60,002 nucleotides of DNA from Sphingopyxis sp. (GTDB lineage Bacteria; Pseudomonadota; Alphaproteobacteria; Sphingomonadales; Sphingomonadaceae), in assembly GCA_016463225.1 (NCBI GenBank), contig JAEMRT010000023.1:1-60002 (forward strand), read 5' to 3'. The notes under the pieces were generated by a model. It had not been told where the DNA came from. It worked only from the letters and a program-made list of their open reading frames with translations, and did not search any database. Of this stretch, positions 27,703 to 40,956 are shown in pieces; within the stretch, counting starts at the first letter, position 1; each line of letters opens with the position of its first letter. Position numbers and translations under genes: made by a program.

Positions 27703-28545
27703 CTACTGTCCATCGGCTTGCGCTTCGACCGGTTGCAGCGGCGTTGAGGACACATCCTGTCGGTAAGCCGGGGCAGGCAAGATTGCAGCGCCATACTCGG
27801 TCTGCGCGGCGGCAAGGTCGGCAAGGAAACCGGGATCTGTGTGCAGCCTTGCGAGAACAGCCGAAGCGACCGCGCGCGCCGCTTCCGTATCGGTCGGAAA
27901 ATGATAGCCGCAGATCACCCTGCTGAGGGCATAGTCGCGTCCGCGCTCGAGGATCATCGACGCGCGCTGGGGGGCGACCTGCGCCAACAGCAGCGCGGTG
28001 GCCCAACCATATACCGTGTGTCCCGATGGATAAGACGATCCGCCGCGCGGCTGCTGGTCGGGCTTGGGAACCGGGCTGCTGCCGCACCGCCGCGTAAGTT
28101 GGTAGCGCTGATAAGGCCGCGGACGCTGGAATGCGTCCTTGGCCGTCCACACCGGATCCGCTGCATCGCGCAGCGCCCGGTTCAGCAACTGCACGAGCCG
28201 AGGGCTGTGCGCGCGATCGATCGGTCGTCCAAACGCCGCGTCGAAGCGAGGATAGACCAGCTTGTGGTCGAGTTCCGCAATGCTCCAGCGATCGGGCGCG
28301 ACATCTGCCTGAAACCGCTGCGACACCGCCATGTCGAGTTGGTCGAGCTCGGTATCTGGGGCCGGAGGAGGCCCGACGAGCAGGCGATAGTCGATGCTGT
28401 CCTTGGGCAAATACCCCACTGGCTTCGCCTCGCCCTCGGGCCGCTTCACACCTTCGAGCGACTGCGCAGCGGCCGGCGACGTCGCGACCGACGCAAGGAT
28501 CAGCGCAAGAGCAGTAAGATGGACAGCAGTCCCGGGACGGATCAT
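27703..28545 (-). CDS. Class A non-specific acid phosphatase (PAP2/PhoN type)
   Basis: A 280-residue periplasmic enzyme with a signal peptide (SPAAAQ, about 28). The vanadate/PAP2 signature is complete: KDAFQRPRP, then SYPSGH, then SRVICGYHFPTD. These supply the Arg, the general acid His and the nucleophilic His that forms the phospho-enzyme. It releases phosphate from organic phosphomonoesters. It follows the STN-domain receptor gene, with a 24-base hairpin between them, and has its own AGGAG ribosome site. Being downstream of an ECF/FecR/receptor unit suggests the receptor imports a phosphorylated substrate or its product, which is inference. Confidence 0.88.
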   Translation of the reverse strand: MIRPGTAVHLTALALILASVATSPAAAQSLEGVKRPEGEAKPVGYLPKDSIDYRLLVGPPPAPDTELDQLDMAVSQRFQADVAPDRWSIAELDHKLVYPRFDAAFGRPIDRAHSPRLVQLLNRALRDAADPVWTAKDAFQRPRPYQRYQLTRRCGSSPVPKPDQQPRGGSSYPSGHTVYGWATALLLAQVAPQRASMILERGRDYALSRVICGYHFPTDTEAARAVASAVLARLHTDPGFLADLAAAQTEYGAAILPAPAYRQDVSSTPLQPVEAQADGQ

Positions 28546-28570
28546 TTTTGAACTCCTGCGGACAAATCAA

Positions 28571-28594
28571 GCCGCCACCGTGGGAGGTGGCGGC
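28571..28594. repeat. Perfect hairpin between receptor and phosphatase genes
   Basis: GCCGCCACC pairs with GGTGGCGGC across a six-base loop. On the minus strand it lies 15 bases after the receptor stop and only about 25 bases before the phosphatase start. It lacks a following T-run in that direction, so it is a weak terminator at best. A processing or mRNA-stability element that lowers phosphatase expression relative to the receptor is equally possible. Confidence 0.6.
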
Positions 28595-28609
28595 ATCGAA
28601 AAAACGCGG

Positions 28610-31600
28610 TCAGAACTTTGCTTCGAACCCGACGTAAAAATAGCGTCCGATCACATCATAATCGCCCGAGATATTCTGCGAGCTTCCCGACGCGGTCCCC
28701 GACGGCAAATAGGGGCTGACGCTGTTGAAGGCATTGTTGACGCCGGTATAGGCGCGGAAATCATTGCCCGCCGATGGAACCTCGACACTGGCATAAAAGT
28801 CGTGGCGGATGCGGTCGCCGATACGCAGGAAGGGCGGATTTGATCCGGCCTTTTCTGCGGCCGCGAGGCGCAGGTTGCTGTCGACCGCCTTTCCCGTGTA
28901 GCGGGCTTTCCAGCGCAGCCGGAAGCCGCCGTCGCGGTATCCCAGCTGCGCCTGTCCGGTGTTGATCCACGACCCGATCTGGCCCTTTTCGTTCGTGCGC
29001 GACACGCCGTTTACGCCATCGAAGACGGTGTAAAAGTCGAGCAGGCGTGAGTAGAGCAGCCGGACGTCGAATTTGCCGGTCGATGACAGAAATTGCGGCG
29101 CGTCGAAGCGATAGTCGAGCGCGACATCGACGCCCGACCGGACAATCTGATTGAGGTTGAGATCGCGGTTGAGGATGCGCGTGATCTGCCCCTCGGTGTT
29201 GCGCGTGATTTCGTTGCAGAAAAAATTGTCGGTCAGGCCGGCTGGATTGCCCAGGCATTCGCGCAGCAACTCGTCGGCCTCGAGCGCCGAGATCGCATCC
29301 TTCACCTTGATCTTGAAATAATCGACGGTCAGCGACAGCCCGGGGACGACGCGCGGCGTCAGTACTGCGCCAAGCGTGATGGTATCGGCGGTTTCTTCCT
29401 TGAGGTTGGGATTGCCCGCCGAGGGCCCTTCGATATTGTCGGTGATCTGGGTGAAGACGCCGTTCGCTGCGATCGCTGCCGCGATCGCCGGGATCGACCG
29501 GCAGTTGGTTGCGACTGTTCCTGTCGTGGCGGCCCTGACGCCGTCGCACAGATCCACCACGTCATCGGCATCGTCGCGGGGCGGGGAGTAGAGGTTGGTG
29601 ACCGTCGGCGCGCGCTGCGCGCGGGCATATTGCGCGCGAAACCGCAGATCTTCGATCGGCGCCCACTCGCCACCGACGCGGTAGCTTAGCACCGAGCCGA
29701 CGTTCGTGATGTTGTAGTCGCCAACGCGCACGGCCGCATCGAGCGCGAGGCGGTGGGCGAAAGGCTGTTCGCTGAACAGCGGGACGTTGATTTCGCCGAA
29801 CACTTCCGTCGCTTTGACGTTGCCTTCATATTCGGCGATGAACGACGCCGATCCGAAGCCGCGGCGCGTCGTCTCGTCGGTGATCGATCGCTGCGTGTCG
29901 CGCCGATACTCGCCGCCAAACGCCACCGACACGGGACCTGCGGGCAGATCAAAGACCGAACCGCTCATATAGCCCTGGATCACGTCCTGGCGCATGATGC
30001 CGTCGAGGTTGAGATTGGCGCGGATATAGTCAGCGGCCTGCGGCGTGATCGATCCGGGACCGAACAGGTTGACCGGGACGCAGCCCGCAGCGCGTGCTGC
30101 CGCATTCGCGCAGCGGACACGGCTCAGGTCACCGGGTGCGGCCGGGTCGAATTCTGTATTGATCGCAAATTGCAGATTTTTCAGATTCAAAAGGTTGACG
30201 CGGTCCTGATCCTGATGGAACCGGCCGTAGCCATAGCTGATTTCCCATTTCCAGTCGTTGGCAAGGCTGCCGCGCAGCCCGGTCCAGGCGCGCCAGGTTT
30301 GCCGATCGTTGAGCACCCGATAATGGCCAAGCTCGTTGAACCGGCGCGACCATTGCACGCCCGAGGACGAGGCCAGCGCACGGATCGCGGCCGGAACATA
30401 GGGGCTGCTGCGCGGGATGCGGCCGATCTGCTCCAGCGCGTTGGGGTCGCCGAATTCATTGTCAAAGGCGGCGGTTTCGGCGCCGCCGCGTTCGGACGAC
30501 GTCTTGACCCTGGAATATTGGACCTGACCAAAAAACTCGGTGTTGCCACCCAAGTCGAGGGTGAGCTTGCCTGCCGCCAGATAGGAGGTGCGCGGGCCGC
30601 TGATCTGGAGGTCGGGGCGCGTTTCCCAGCCGTAAACGGCGGTCGATGTGCTGCGCGCCAGATTGCCGTTGGGGTCGTAGTAGAAATAGCCGCCGCCGCT
30701 CGTCGAACTGGACAGAAAGCGTCCACCCGGAACGCTGCTGCTCTTGGCGGGGCGAGTGATGCCGAGGTCACCCTGATTGAGCGGGTTGGCGTCGGCGGAC
30801 TGGCTGTACGACAGGGATTCGAGCGCGCGGGCGCGCTGGTGCCCCATGATGCCGTCTTCCTTTTCATAGCTTGCGCCAAGGATGACCGACACGCGATCAT
30901 CGAAGAATCGTTCACCGACGAGAAGGTCGAGATTGAGCCGCTGACTGTCGCCCTGGCTCGAGATACCGGCGCGGCCGCCAACACGGATGCCGTCGAACTT
31001 GCGGCGCGTGATGATGTTGATGACGCCGGCGATCGCGTCGGAGCCATAGACGGCGGACTGGCCCCCGGTGATGACCTCGACCCGCTCGACGAACATTGTC
31101 GGGATCGAACTCAGGCTGACCGCATTCCCGGTGATACGGTTCGACACCGTCCGGCGCCCGTCGATCAGCGTCAGCGTGCGGTCGGACCCAAGGCTGCGCA
31201 GATCGACCGACGATGTTCCGGCTCCGTTGATCTGGCTGTTCGAATTGGCAAGGTTCAGGCTCGGCGTCACGCCTGGATAGTCGGCCAGAATTTCCGACAG
31301 CTCGGTTGCGCCCGAGGATTGAATGTCCTCTTCGGTGATGCCGATGATCGGGACCGGCGAGTCGGTGACAACCTGCCGTGCAATGCGGCTGCCGGTCACG
31401 ATGATGTCCTGTGGCGGCGTTTCGGCCGCCTGTGCGACCTGATGGACGCGCCCGGGCGCCTCGGCAATCTTTGGCGTGGCACCGCGGATTACAAGGACCC
31501 CCGAGCGGCCCCAGCTTGCTTCCAGACCGGACCCCGAAAGCAGCCGCGCCACCCCGTCGCGCACGGTGAAGGTGCCATGGAGCGCCGGCGCCCGCTTTCC

Positions 31601-31795
31601 CTTGATGGCGTCGCGATCAAAGGTGATCTGCTGACCCGATGCGCGCGCGAATGCCCGCAGGCTTGATTTCATCTCCTGTGCGGGAATCGAAAAACTGAAG
31701 CTGCGTTCCTGCGCCATCGCCGGCACGGCGATGGCCGATGCGACAAGTGCGGTCGTGGCGATCGAGCCACGGAGTGCGGTTCTGAACAGCTGCAT
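28610..31795 (-). CDS. TonB-dependent receptor with N-terminal STN signalling domain
   Basis: A 1061-residue receptor; ATG 31795 is preceded by GGGGGA. After the signal peptide (PAMAQ) is a secretin/TonB N-terminal (STN) domain (about 35-105, FSIPAQEMKSSLRAFARASG), the periplasmic part that talks to FecR. The plug follows (IIVTGSRIARQ, SVDLRSLGSDRTLTLIDGRR), then a long barrel ending in Phe (GFEAKF). It belongs to the ECF-FecR-receptor unit encoded just upstream, so it likely transduces ligand occupancy to the sigma factor. The GSRIAR plug subtype is not the classical siderophore type. The ligand is unknown; the phosphatase neighbour hints at a phosphorylated compound. Confidence 0.9.
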   Translation of the reverse strand: MQLFRTALRGSIATTALVASAIAVPAMAQERSFSFSIPAQEMKSSLRAFARASGQQITFDRDAIKGKRAPALHGTFTVRDGVARLLSGSGLEASWGRSGVLVIRGATPKIAEAPGRVHQVAQAAETPPQDIIVTGSRIARQVVTDSPVPIIGITEEDIQSSGATELSEILADYPGVTPSLNLANSNSQINGAGTSSVDLRSLGSDRTLTLIDGRRTVSNRITGNAVSLSSIPTMFVERVEVITGGQSAVYGSDAIAGVINIITRRKFDGIRVGGRAGISSQGDSQRLNLDLLVGERFFDDRVSVILGASYEKEDGIMGHQRARALESLSYSQSADANPLNQGDLGITRPAKSSSVPGGRFLSSSTSGGGYFYYDPNGNLARSTSTAVYGWETRPDLQISGPRTSYLAAGKLTLDLGGNTEFFGQVQYSRVKTSSERGGAETAAFDNEFGDPNALEQIGRIPRSSPYVPAAIRALASSSGVQWSRRFNELGHYRVLNDRQTWRAWTGLRGSLANDWKWEISYGYGRFHQDQDRVNLLNLKNLQFAINTEFDPAAPGDLSRVRCANAAARAAGCVPVNLFGPGSITPQAADYIRANLNLDGIMRQDVIQGYMSGSVFDLPAGPVSVAFGGEYRRDTQRSITDETTRRGFGSASFIAEYEGNVKATEVFGEINVPLFSEQPFAHRLALDAAVRVGDYNITNVGSVLSYRVGGEWAPIEDLRFRAQYARAQRAPTVTNLYSPPRDDADDVVDLCDGVRAATTGTVATNCRSIPAIAAAIAANGVFTQITDNIEGPSAGNPNLKEETADTITLGAVLTPRVVPGLSLTVDYFKIKVKDAISALEADELLRECLGNPAGLTDNFFCNEITRNTEGQITRILNRDLNLNQIVRSGVDVALDYRFDAPQFLSSTGKFDVRLLYSRLLDFYTVFDGVNGVSRTNEKGQIGSWINTGQAQLGYRDGGFRLRWKARYTGKAVDSNLRLAAAEKAGSNPPFLRIGDRIRHDFYASVEVPSAGNDFRAYTGVNNAFNSVSPYLPSGTASGSSQNISGDYDVIGRYFYVGFEAKF

Positions 31796-31814
31796 CAAAT
31801 TCCCCCTGCTTGCG

Positions 31815-31871
31815 CCCGGCTGTTACCGGGCTGTCCCAGGAGAAGGACGCACGATGTCCGCAGAAGGACAT
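31815..31871. repeat. Two inverted repeats between fecR and the STN receptor gene
   Basis: CCCGGCTGTTACCGGG (31815-31830) is a tight hairpin some 20 bases before the receptor start codon. ATGTCC/GGACAT (31854-31859, 31866-31871) is a perfect six-base dyad with a six-base loop, 23 bases after the fecR stop. Either could be an operator, a processing site or an internal promoter element for the receptor. Confidence 0.45.
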
Positions 31872-31893
31872 CGGCGTGGCCACAAAAAATGTG

Positions 31894-32916
31894 TCATTTA
31901 GGTTCCAACACGATTTCGCCATTGAAATTTCTCTGGCGAACAGGGTGCAATGTCGTGACGCCTTCGACGAACGCATCGACTTCGCCCGCTTTGAACATGC
32001 CATCGACCGGAATGTTGCTGATCGCGACATCGGCGATCCGGATCTGCTTGGTCGAATAGCGGTTCATGCGCTCGACCGCGCTCGCCAGCGGCTCACCATC
32101 GAAATTGATCAACCCCTGTTCCCAGCTTAGCGATTGCGTCAGGTCAGGCCGGACAATTTGTGCGGGCTTGGCTGAGCCGACGGCATCGACAAACTCGCTG
32201 CCGGGCCGCATCAGGACGCGGCGCGGCGCGGGGCCCGCCAACGCAGCGGTGTCGGATCGATCGCGGATCTCGACCTGCCCTTCGTAAAGGACGACGCGAA
32301 CCTCGCCATCGATCAGCTCGACGCTGAACGATGTACCCACCGCCACCACCAGTTTGTCACCGGCGGCAACGGTGAACGGGCGCAACGGATCCTTCGCCAC
32401 GTCGAATTTGGCGCGCCCGCCGACCAGTTCGACCTGCCGCGCTTCGTCCTTCATGCGCACATTCACCACGGTCACGGCATCGAGCGACACCCGCGATCCA
32501 TCGTCGAGCACGGCGACCTGCCGCTCGCCAATTCCCGTTTCATAGGCGCTGCGGCCGTTGGCGTACCAAAAGAGGCCAGCCGTGATCGTAAGCAGCAAAG
32601 CCGCGGCCGTAGCGGCTAGCCATGGTCGCCACTGCGGCGAGGTCGAAAGCCAGCGGCGCTGGTTCGTCTTGCGAAATTGCGTCAGTGCCTTCGTCCGCAA
32701 AGCGACGACCTGCGGCCAGTCGCCAACCGCGCCTGATGCCTGCCAGACCGCGGTAGCGTCCTGGAACAGGTCGGAGTGGCCGGGTTTCGCAAGCCAGGCT
32801 TCGAACCCGGCCCATTCGGCCTCGCTCAATTCGCCTTCGGACAGCTCGACGCACCACAGTGCCGCAGCCTCCATCGGGTCATCGCTGACGGGCAGGGCGG
32901 TTGTTTCGCGGCTCAT
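31894..32916 (-). CDS. FecR-family anti-sigma regulator
   Basis: A 340-residue inner-membrane protein. The N-terminal cytoplasmic DUF4880-like segment (EAAALWCVELSEGELSEAEWAGFEAWLA) binds the sigma factor, one membrane helix lies at about 99-117, and a periplasmic FecR domain follows (RQVAVLDDGSRVSLDAVTVV onward). A short C-terminal STN-like part (LINFDGEPLASAVERMNRY) should contact the receptor. It transmits the receptor state to the ECF sigma factor. The start overlaps the sigma-factor stop by four bases; the receptor gene follows 98 bases downstream. Confidence 0.92.
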   Translation of the reverse strand: MSRETTALPVSDDPMEAAALWCVELSEGELSEAEWAGFEAWLAKPGHSDLFQDATAVWQASGAVGDWPQVVALRTKALTQFRKTNQRRWLSTSPQWRPWLAATAAALLLTITAGLFWYANGRSAYETGIGERQVAVLDDGSRVSLDAVTVVNVRMKDEARQVELVGGRAKFDVAKDPLRPFTVAAGDKLVVAVGTSFSVELIDGEVRVVLYEGQVEIRDRSDTAALAGPAPRRVLMRPGSEFVDAVGSAKPAQIVRPDLTQSLSWEQGLINFDGEPLASAVERMNRYSTKQIRIADVAISNIPVDGMFKAGEVDAFVEGVTTLHPVRQRNFNGEIVLEPK

Positions 32917-33416
32917 GGCACGCTCCTCATTTCCTTCATCAACCCTGCCATCGCGCGGGCGACATGTTTTTTGACCGCGCTCACCGAAATACCAAAAGTT
33001 TCGGCGATCTTGTCCTGACCCAGATTTTCGAGCCGGTAGAGGATGAAGATCGTCTGCGTGCGTTCGGGGAGCGAGGCCAGCGCCGCCGCCAGCACCGAAA
33101 GCTCGGCGCGGCCTGCGGCGACCCGAAAGGGATCGATGGGATCGATCCCGGCATCGTCGGTGCGGCCGACCATCTCGCGATACTGCGCCCGGACTTTCAT
33201 CCGCCGCGACCGATCGGCCAGCAGATTGGACGCCATCTGGAATATATAGGCCTCGGGCGAAGCGAAATCATCGCCTTGATGCTTCAGAAGCTTGGCAAGC
33301 AGCTCCTGCGTGAGATCCTCCGCTTCGGCATGGTCGCGCACCCGGCGAAGAAAATAGGACAACAACGCAGGGCGCCATCGGCGACTGAGGTCGAGCTGGT
33401 CTCTAGCGGGTTGCAT
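32913..33416 (-). CDS. ECF sigma factor, FecI-like
   Basis: A 167-residue sigma-70 relative with regions 2 (about 20-85, EDLTQELLAKLL and AYIFQMASNLLADRSRR) and 4 (about 115-160, LPERTQTIFILYRLENLGQDKIAETFGISVSAVKKHV). This is the iron-transport (FecI) type ECF group. It is probably held or activated by the FecR protein encoded immediately after it, and directs RNA polymerase to the receptor unit. Its 112-base upstream region contains two inverted repeats. Confidence 0.92.
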   Translation of the reverse strand: MQPARDQLDLSRRWRPALLSYFLRRVRDHAEAEDLTQELLAKLLKHQGDDFASPEAYIFQMASNLLADRSRRMKVRAQYREMVGRTDDAGIDPIDPFRVAAGRAELSVLAAALASLPERTQTIFILYRLENLGQDKIAETFGISVSAVKKHVARAMAGLMKEMRSVP

Positions 33417-33440
33417 AAGCAGGCGAGGGGTCCGGATTTA

Positions 33441-33476
33441 CTATGGGCATGAAGCCATAGACGCGCGAACGCGCGT
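33441..33476. repeat. Adjacent inverted repeats in the ECF sigma leader
   Basis: CTATGGGCATGAAGCCATAG (33441-33460; perfect seven-base arms, six-base loop) is followed immediately by ACGCGCGAACGCGCGT (33461-33476; perfect seven-base arms). Both lie 25-60 bases before the sigma-factor start codon. They also lie 52-88 bases after the stop of the RND gene on the same strand, so termination or transcriptional control of the sigma gene are both possible. No T-run follows. Confidence 0.5.
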
Positions 33477-33528
33477 TGGGGACACTCGAAATCTGACCGG
33501 CCGTCGGTCGCGATGCGCTCTTGACAGT

Positions 33529-37942
<4,414 letters not shown>

Positions 37943-37946
<4 letters not shown>

Positions 37947-39181
37947 TTTTGTGTCTCCGCAAAGGGCGCCGCGTCAAAGCGGCCGGTCAGGCGGTCGATT
38001 TCGGATTGGGTGTCGCGATAGCGGGCCATGGCCTCGGCCCATTGACCCTGAATATCGATGATCACGTCGGCGGCGTCCTGAACGTCGCTGAAGCGAAAGC
38101 CGCCGCGATTATAGCCTTCGCGCACCTGCGTGAGGGTCTTCACCGCTTTGGGATAGACGTCCTGCATCATGCCCTCGGCGCGCATCCGCGCCGCGTCGGC
38201 ATCGGCGCGCAGCGAGGTGAGGCGGCGCAGGCGTGCGAGCCGGTTGGACTCGGCTTCATGTTCCAGCCGTTGCCGCTCCGCGCGTGCACGGTCGATATTG
38301 CCCTGGTTGCGATCGAAGCGGCCGAGCGGGATCGCAACGCCCGCGACGACCGAGACGTCGCCCGTCTCGCGCAGGAAGCGCGCCCCGCCGCTGACGGTAT
38401 AGTCCTGGACGCCGCGCGATTGCTCGACGGCAACCTGCGCGCGCGCCTGTTCGACCGCGGCGCCATAGACTGCGGCATCGGCCTCGGCGAGCGCCGGGGC
38501 CGCAGCGGCGGGCTTCTCGATCCCCTCGTCAATGACGAGAGTATCTGCGTCCCCACCCCAATAGGAGGCGAGCAATGTCCGCGCCGAAGCAAGTTTCGCT
38601 TTGGCTTCCTGCACCGTAAGTTCGGCTTCGAGGATGCGGCCATCGGCGCGGGTCTCGACGAACAGGGGATCCTTGTACCCGCGCACGCGGCGCACCGCTT
38701 CCTTGTGCATCGCGCGCTCCAGCCCCAGCCGTTCATCGGCAATCCACACCAGCTGTTCGGCGATCTGGACGTCGATGAAGGCGCGCTGGACCTGCTGCGC
38801 CAGATCGAGCCGGGCGGCGCGTGCCTGCGCCTGCGCGAGGTCAACGCCGCGCGAGGCATGGGCCATACGGGCCTCACGCTTCCCGCCGCGTTCGATCGGT
38901 TGTGAATAAGTCACCGTGACTTCGGGTTGCCTGAACAGGCCGTAGCCGCCAGTGCCGCCGACATTCTCGGCCTCGACCGAGAGCGTCGGGTTGGGGCGAA
39001 CTTGCGCCTGCAGCTGCCCGGCGCGGGCGGCATTGGCACCCGCGGCGCGAGCGAGCAGGTCGGGCGAATGCGCCACGGCGCGTTCGACCACGTCTTTGAG
39101 CGTTAGCGGCTCGGCCCAGGCGGGCCTTGCTGCCAACAGCGCTGCCCCGGCCAGCAGGGTGGCGCGCATCGGAAATTGCAT
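37943..39181 (-). CDS. Outer-membrane efflux protein, CzcC-like
   Basis: A 412-residue TolC-family protein with a signal peptide (RPAWAEP). Two helical repeats contain the usual openings LKDVVERAVAHSPDLLARAAG and the Ala/Gln-rich coiled-coil segments. It forms the outer-membrane exit of the CzcCBA-type metal pump. Its stop overlaps the adaptor start, and the His-rich small protein gene ends 68 bases upstream. Confidence 0.9.
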
Positions 39182-39249
39182 GAAATGTCTCCTGAACCAG
39201 TCACGTCAGGCACGGACGCAGATGCGCCCGCGCAGGAAGCGTCAGGGGT

Positions 39250-39564
39250 TCAGGCGAGCGGTGGATCGAGCAGCGGTGGCGGTTCGCGCGAGGCGAGCGG
39301 CAATGCCGGTGACGCGAACAACAGCCCGCGGGTCAACGGCGGAGGCGAATCGCCGACAGATGTCCGCAAGTCAGGCGCGACCGGGCAATGGTGATGGCCA
39401 CCATGGGCCATATCGGGTGCGGGCGCTTGTTGATCGTCGTGACCGGCATCCGGGACGATATGAAACGCCTGATCAGTCGCATGAGCTGACGCCGGCTCGG
39501 CGATGTGCATGCTGCAAAGCAGCACCCCCATAACCATCAGCAATCGCATCATCGCTCCGCGCAT
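39250..39564 (-). CDS. Small His-rich secreted protein at head of czc operon (CzcI-like)
   Basis: A 104-residue protein read from ATG 39564 with GAGGA upstream. It has a signal peptide (MRLLMVMGVLLCSMHIAEPASA). The mature part has a His/Asp-rich stretch (HATDQAFHIVPDAGHDD, then MAHGGHHHCP) followed by a Pro-rich tail ending LLDPPLA. It is the first gene of the efflux operon. Size, export and His content resemble CzcI-type periplasmic metal-binding regulators, though overall identity cannot be checked. Role as metal buffer or sensor is inference. Confidence 0.7.
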   Translation of the reverse strand: MRGAMMRLLMVMGVLLCSMHIAEPASAHATDQAFHIVPDAGHDDQQAPAPDMAHGGHHHCPVAPDLRTSVGDSPPPLTRGLLFASPALPLASREPPPLLDPPLA

Positions 39565-39888
39565 GCCCGATCCTCTATCAAGTCCCGACCGGCTTGTCGC
39601 CTGCCGAAAGCCGTTCGGCCAGATCGGAGGGCGTCGGCATTGGGCGAAAGGCACTCTCCAACCGGCCAGTTCGGGACGAAGTTCGGTCGGCCGCAACGGC
39701 GTCGACGCATTTGTTCGGCCAAGTCACTCGTCACCCAATTGCTGCCGCCCCTTCACCTGCGGCACCGCTGTGGTCTGCTGTTGGCGAGTGGCGTCGGGCA
39801 GAAGTTGCGATCTGTCGCTCAAGCATGAGTACGACTCTCGAAACAGAAAGTGGTATATGCAGAATTTGCAAGAACGGGAGGCGAGTTC
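39565..39888. other. Divergent intergenic region, czc operon / methyltransferase
   Basis: No gene supported. Short frames on both strands give low-complexity Arg/Ser-rich translations. It must hold the promoters of the metal-efflux operon (leftward) and perhaps of the methyltransferase (rightward), but I found no clear -35/-10 pair or MerR-type dyad. Confidence 0.4.
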
Positions 39889-40701
39889 ATGAATCCGAAC
39901 AAGGCGCTTTGGGAGAAAGGCGACTTCACCAAGATTGCCGCAGCGATGCGGGAATCCGGGGAGGAGCTGGTCGAGAGCCTTGGCGTGAAGGACGGCATGG
40001 ACATTCTCGATCTCGGCTGCGGCGATGGGACCACGGCCGTACCGGCTGCGCAGCGCGGAGCGCATGTCCTTGGAGTCGATATCGCAGAGAATCTGGTGGC
40101 AGCCGGCAACGCCCGCGCGGCTGCCGCGGGACTGAGCAACCTTCGGTTTCAGGAGGGCGACGCGTCAGACCTTCGAGGTCTCGCCGACGGGAGCTTCGAC
40201 CTTGTGGTGAGCATCTTCGGCGCGATGTTCGCGCCTCGCCCTTTCGACGTGGCGAAAGAGATGGTGCGGGTTACCCGCAGCGGGGGCTGCATCGTCATGG
40301 GCAACTGGATTCCCGGCGATCCGACACTTATTGCTCAGGTATTGAAAACGAGCGCCGCCTACACCCCGCCGCCGCCCGAGGGCTTCATCAGCCCCGTGAC
40401 GTGGGGTATTGAGGAAACCGTTCGTGAGCGCTTCGCGGCAGCGGGCGTTCCCGCCGACAATATCGTTTGCGAACGCGCGACCTACGTCTTTCGCTGTCCT
40501 GCCCCGCCAAGCGAACTGCTTGAGACCTTCAAACAATATTACGGCCCTACGATGAATGCCTTTGAGGCCGCTTCGAAGGATGGCAGGGCCGATCAGTTGG
40601 AGGCTGAACTCACCCAGCTATTTGAGGGGCATAATCGTGCCGGTGCGGACAGGACCGAGATTCCGGCAACCTTCCTCAAGGTGACGGTCGCAAAGCCGTA
40701 A
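39889..40701 (+). CDS. Class I SAM-dependent methyltransferase
   Basis: A 270-residue soluble enzyme. ATG 39889 is preceded by GGGAGGCG; a GTG 39 bases earlier is less likely. It has the SAM-binding motif ILDLGCGDGTT (about 39-49), an acidic second motif LGVDIAE and a later DLVVSIFGAMF, the methyltransferase-11/25 pattern. The C-terminal half has no metal-binding or DNA-binding signature. Arsenite-type cysteines are absent, so no link to the neighbouring metal efflux operon can be claimed. Substrate unknown. It stands alone between two sizeable intergenic gaps. Confidence 0.8.
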   Translation: MNPNKALWEKGDFTKIAAAMRESGEELVESLGVKDGMDILDLGCGDGTTAVPAAQRGAHVLGVDIAENLVAAGNARAAAAGLSNLRFQEGDASDLRGLADGSFDLVVSIFGAMFAPRPFDVAKEMVRVTRSGGCIVMGNWIPGDPTLIAQVLKTSAAYTPPPPEGFISPVTWGIEETVRERFAAAGVPADNIVCERATYVFRCPAPPSELLETFKQYYGPTMNAFEAASKDGRADQLEAELTQLFEGHNRAGADRTEIPATFLKVTVAKP

Positions 40702-40956
40702 GTGGCTGGGTCCGGTATGGGCCACACGTAGAGTCTCACCCCGAGTGGGGTGCCATATCTCCCTCGAAGTGAATCTCTGTCCATCGCCCGTGCTTCGGCC
40801 GTGTTTCCGTCGCTTGCGGTTGCCAAGGGCGCACCCCTTGCAGTGCGCGAGATGTCTGCTTTCGTGCGAATATGGTTGGTCGGGGCAATTCCGCTTTTGG
40901 CCAAACGCCGACTTTCGTTCGTTTACTCAGATTTTGGACTGGGCTAATGTGACTCC
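40702..40956. other. Intergenic region upstream of the first CHAT gene
   Basis: No gene supported. It contains the palindromic motif GCTTTTGGCCAAAC (40893-40906), which recurs in near-identical form just after the CHAT gene (44211-44224). CTCACCCCGAGTGGGGTG (40736-40753) can form a short hairpin that may terminate the methyltransferase transcript, though no T-run follows. No clear promoter seen. Confidence 0.35.

Noticed and set aside
31854..31871. ATGTCC/GGACAT dyad as a third copy of the TGTCCTAAnCGG operator
   Set aside because: Only the TGTCC core matches; the TAAnCGG part is missing and the dyad is oriented with a much shorter spacer.
39889..40701. Methyltransferase as an arsenite or metal methyltransferase linked to the czc operon
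   Set aside because: The conserved cysteine pattern of arsenite methyltransferases is absent and the genes are divergent with a long gap.
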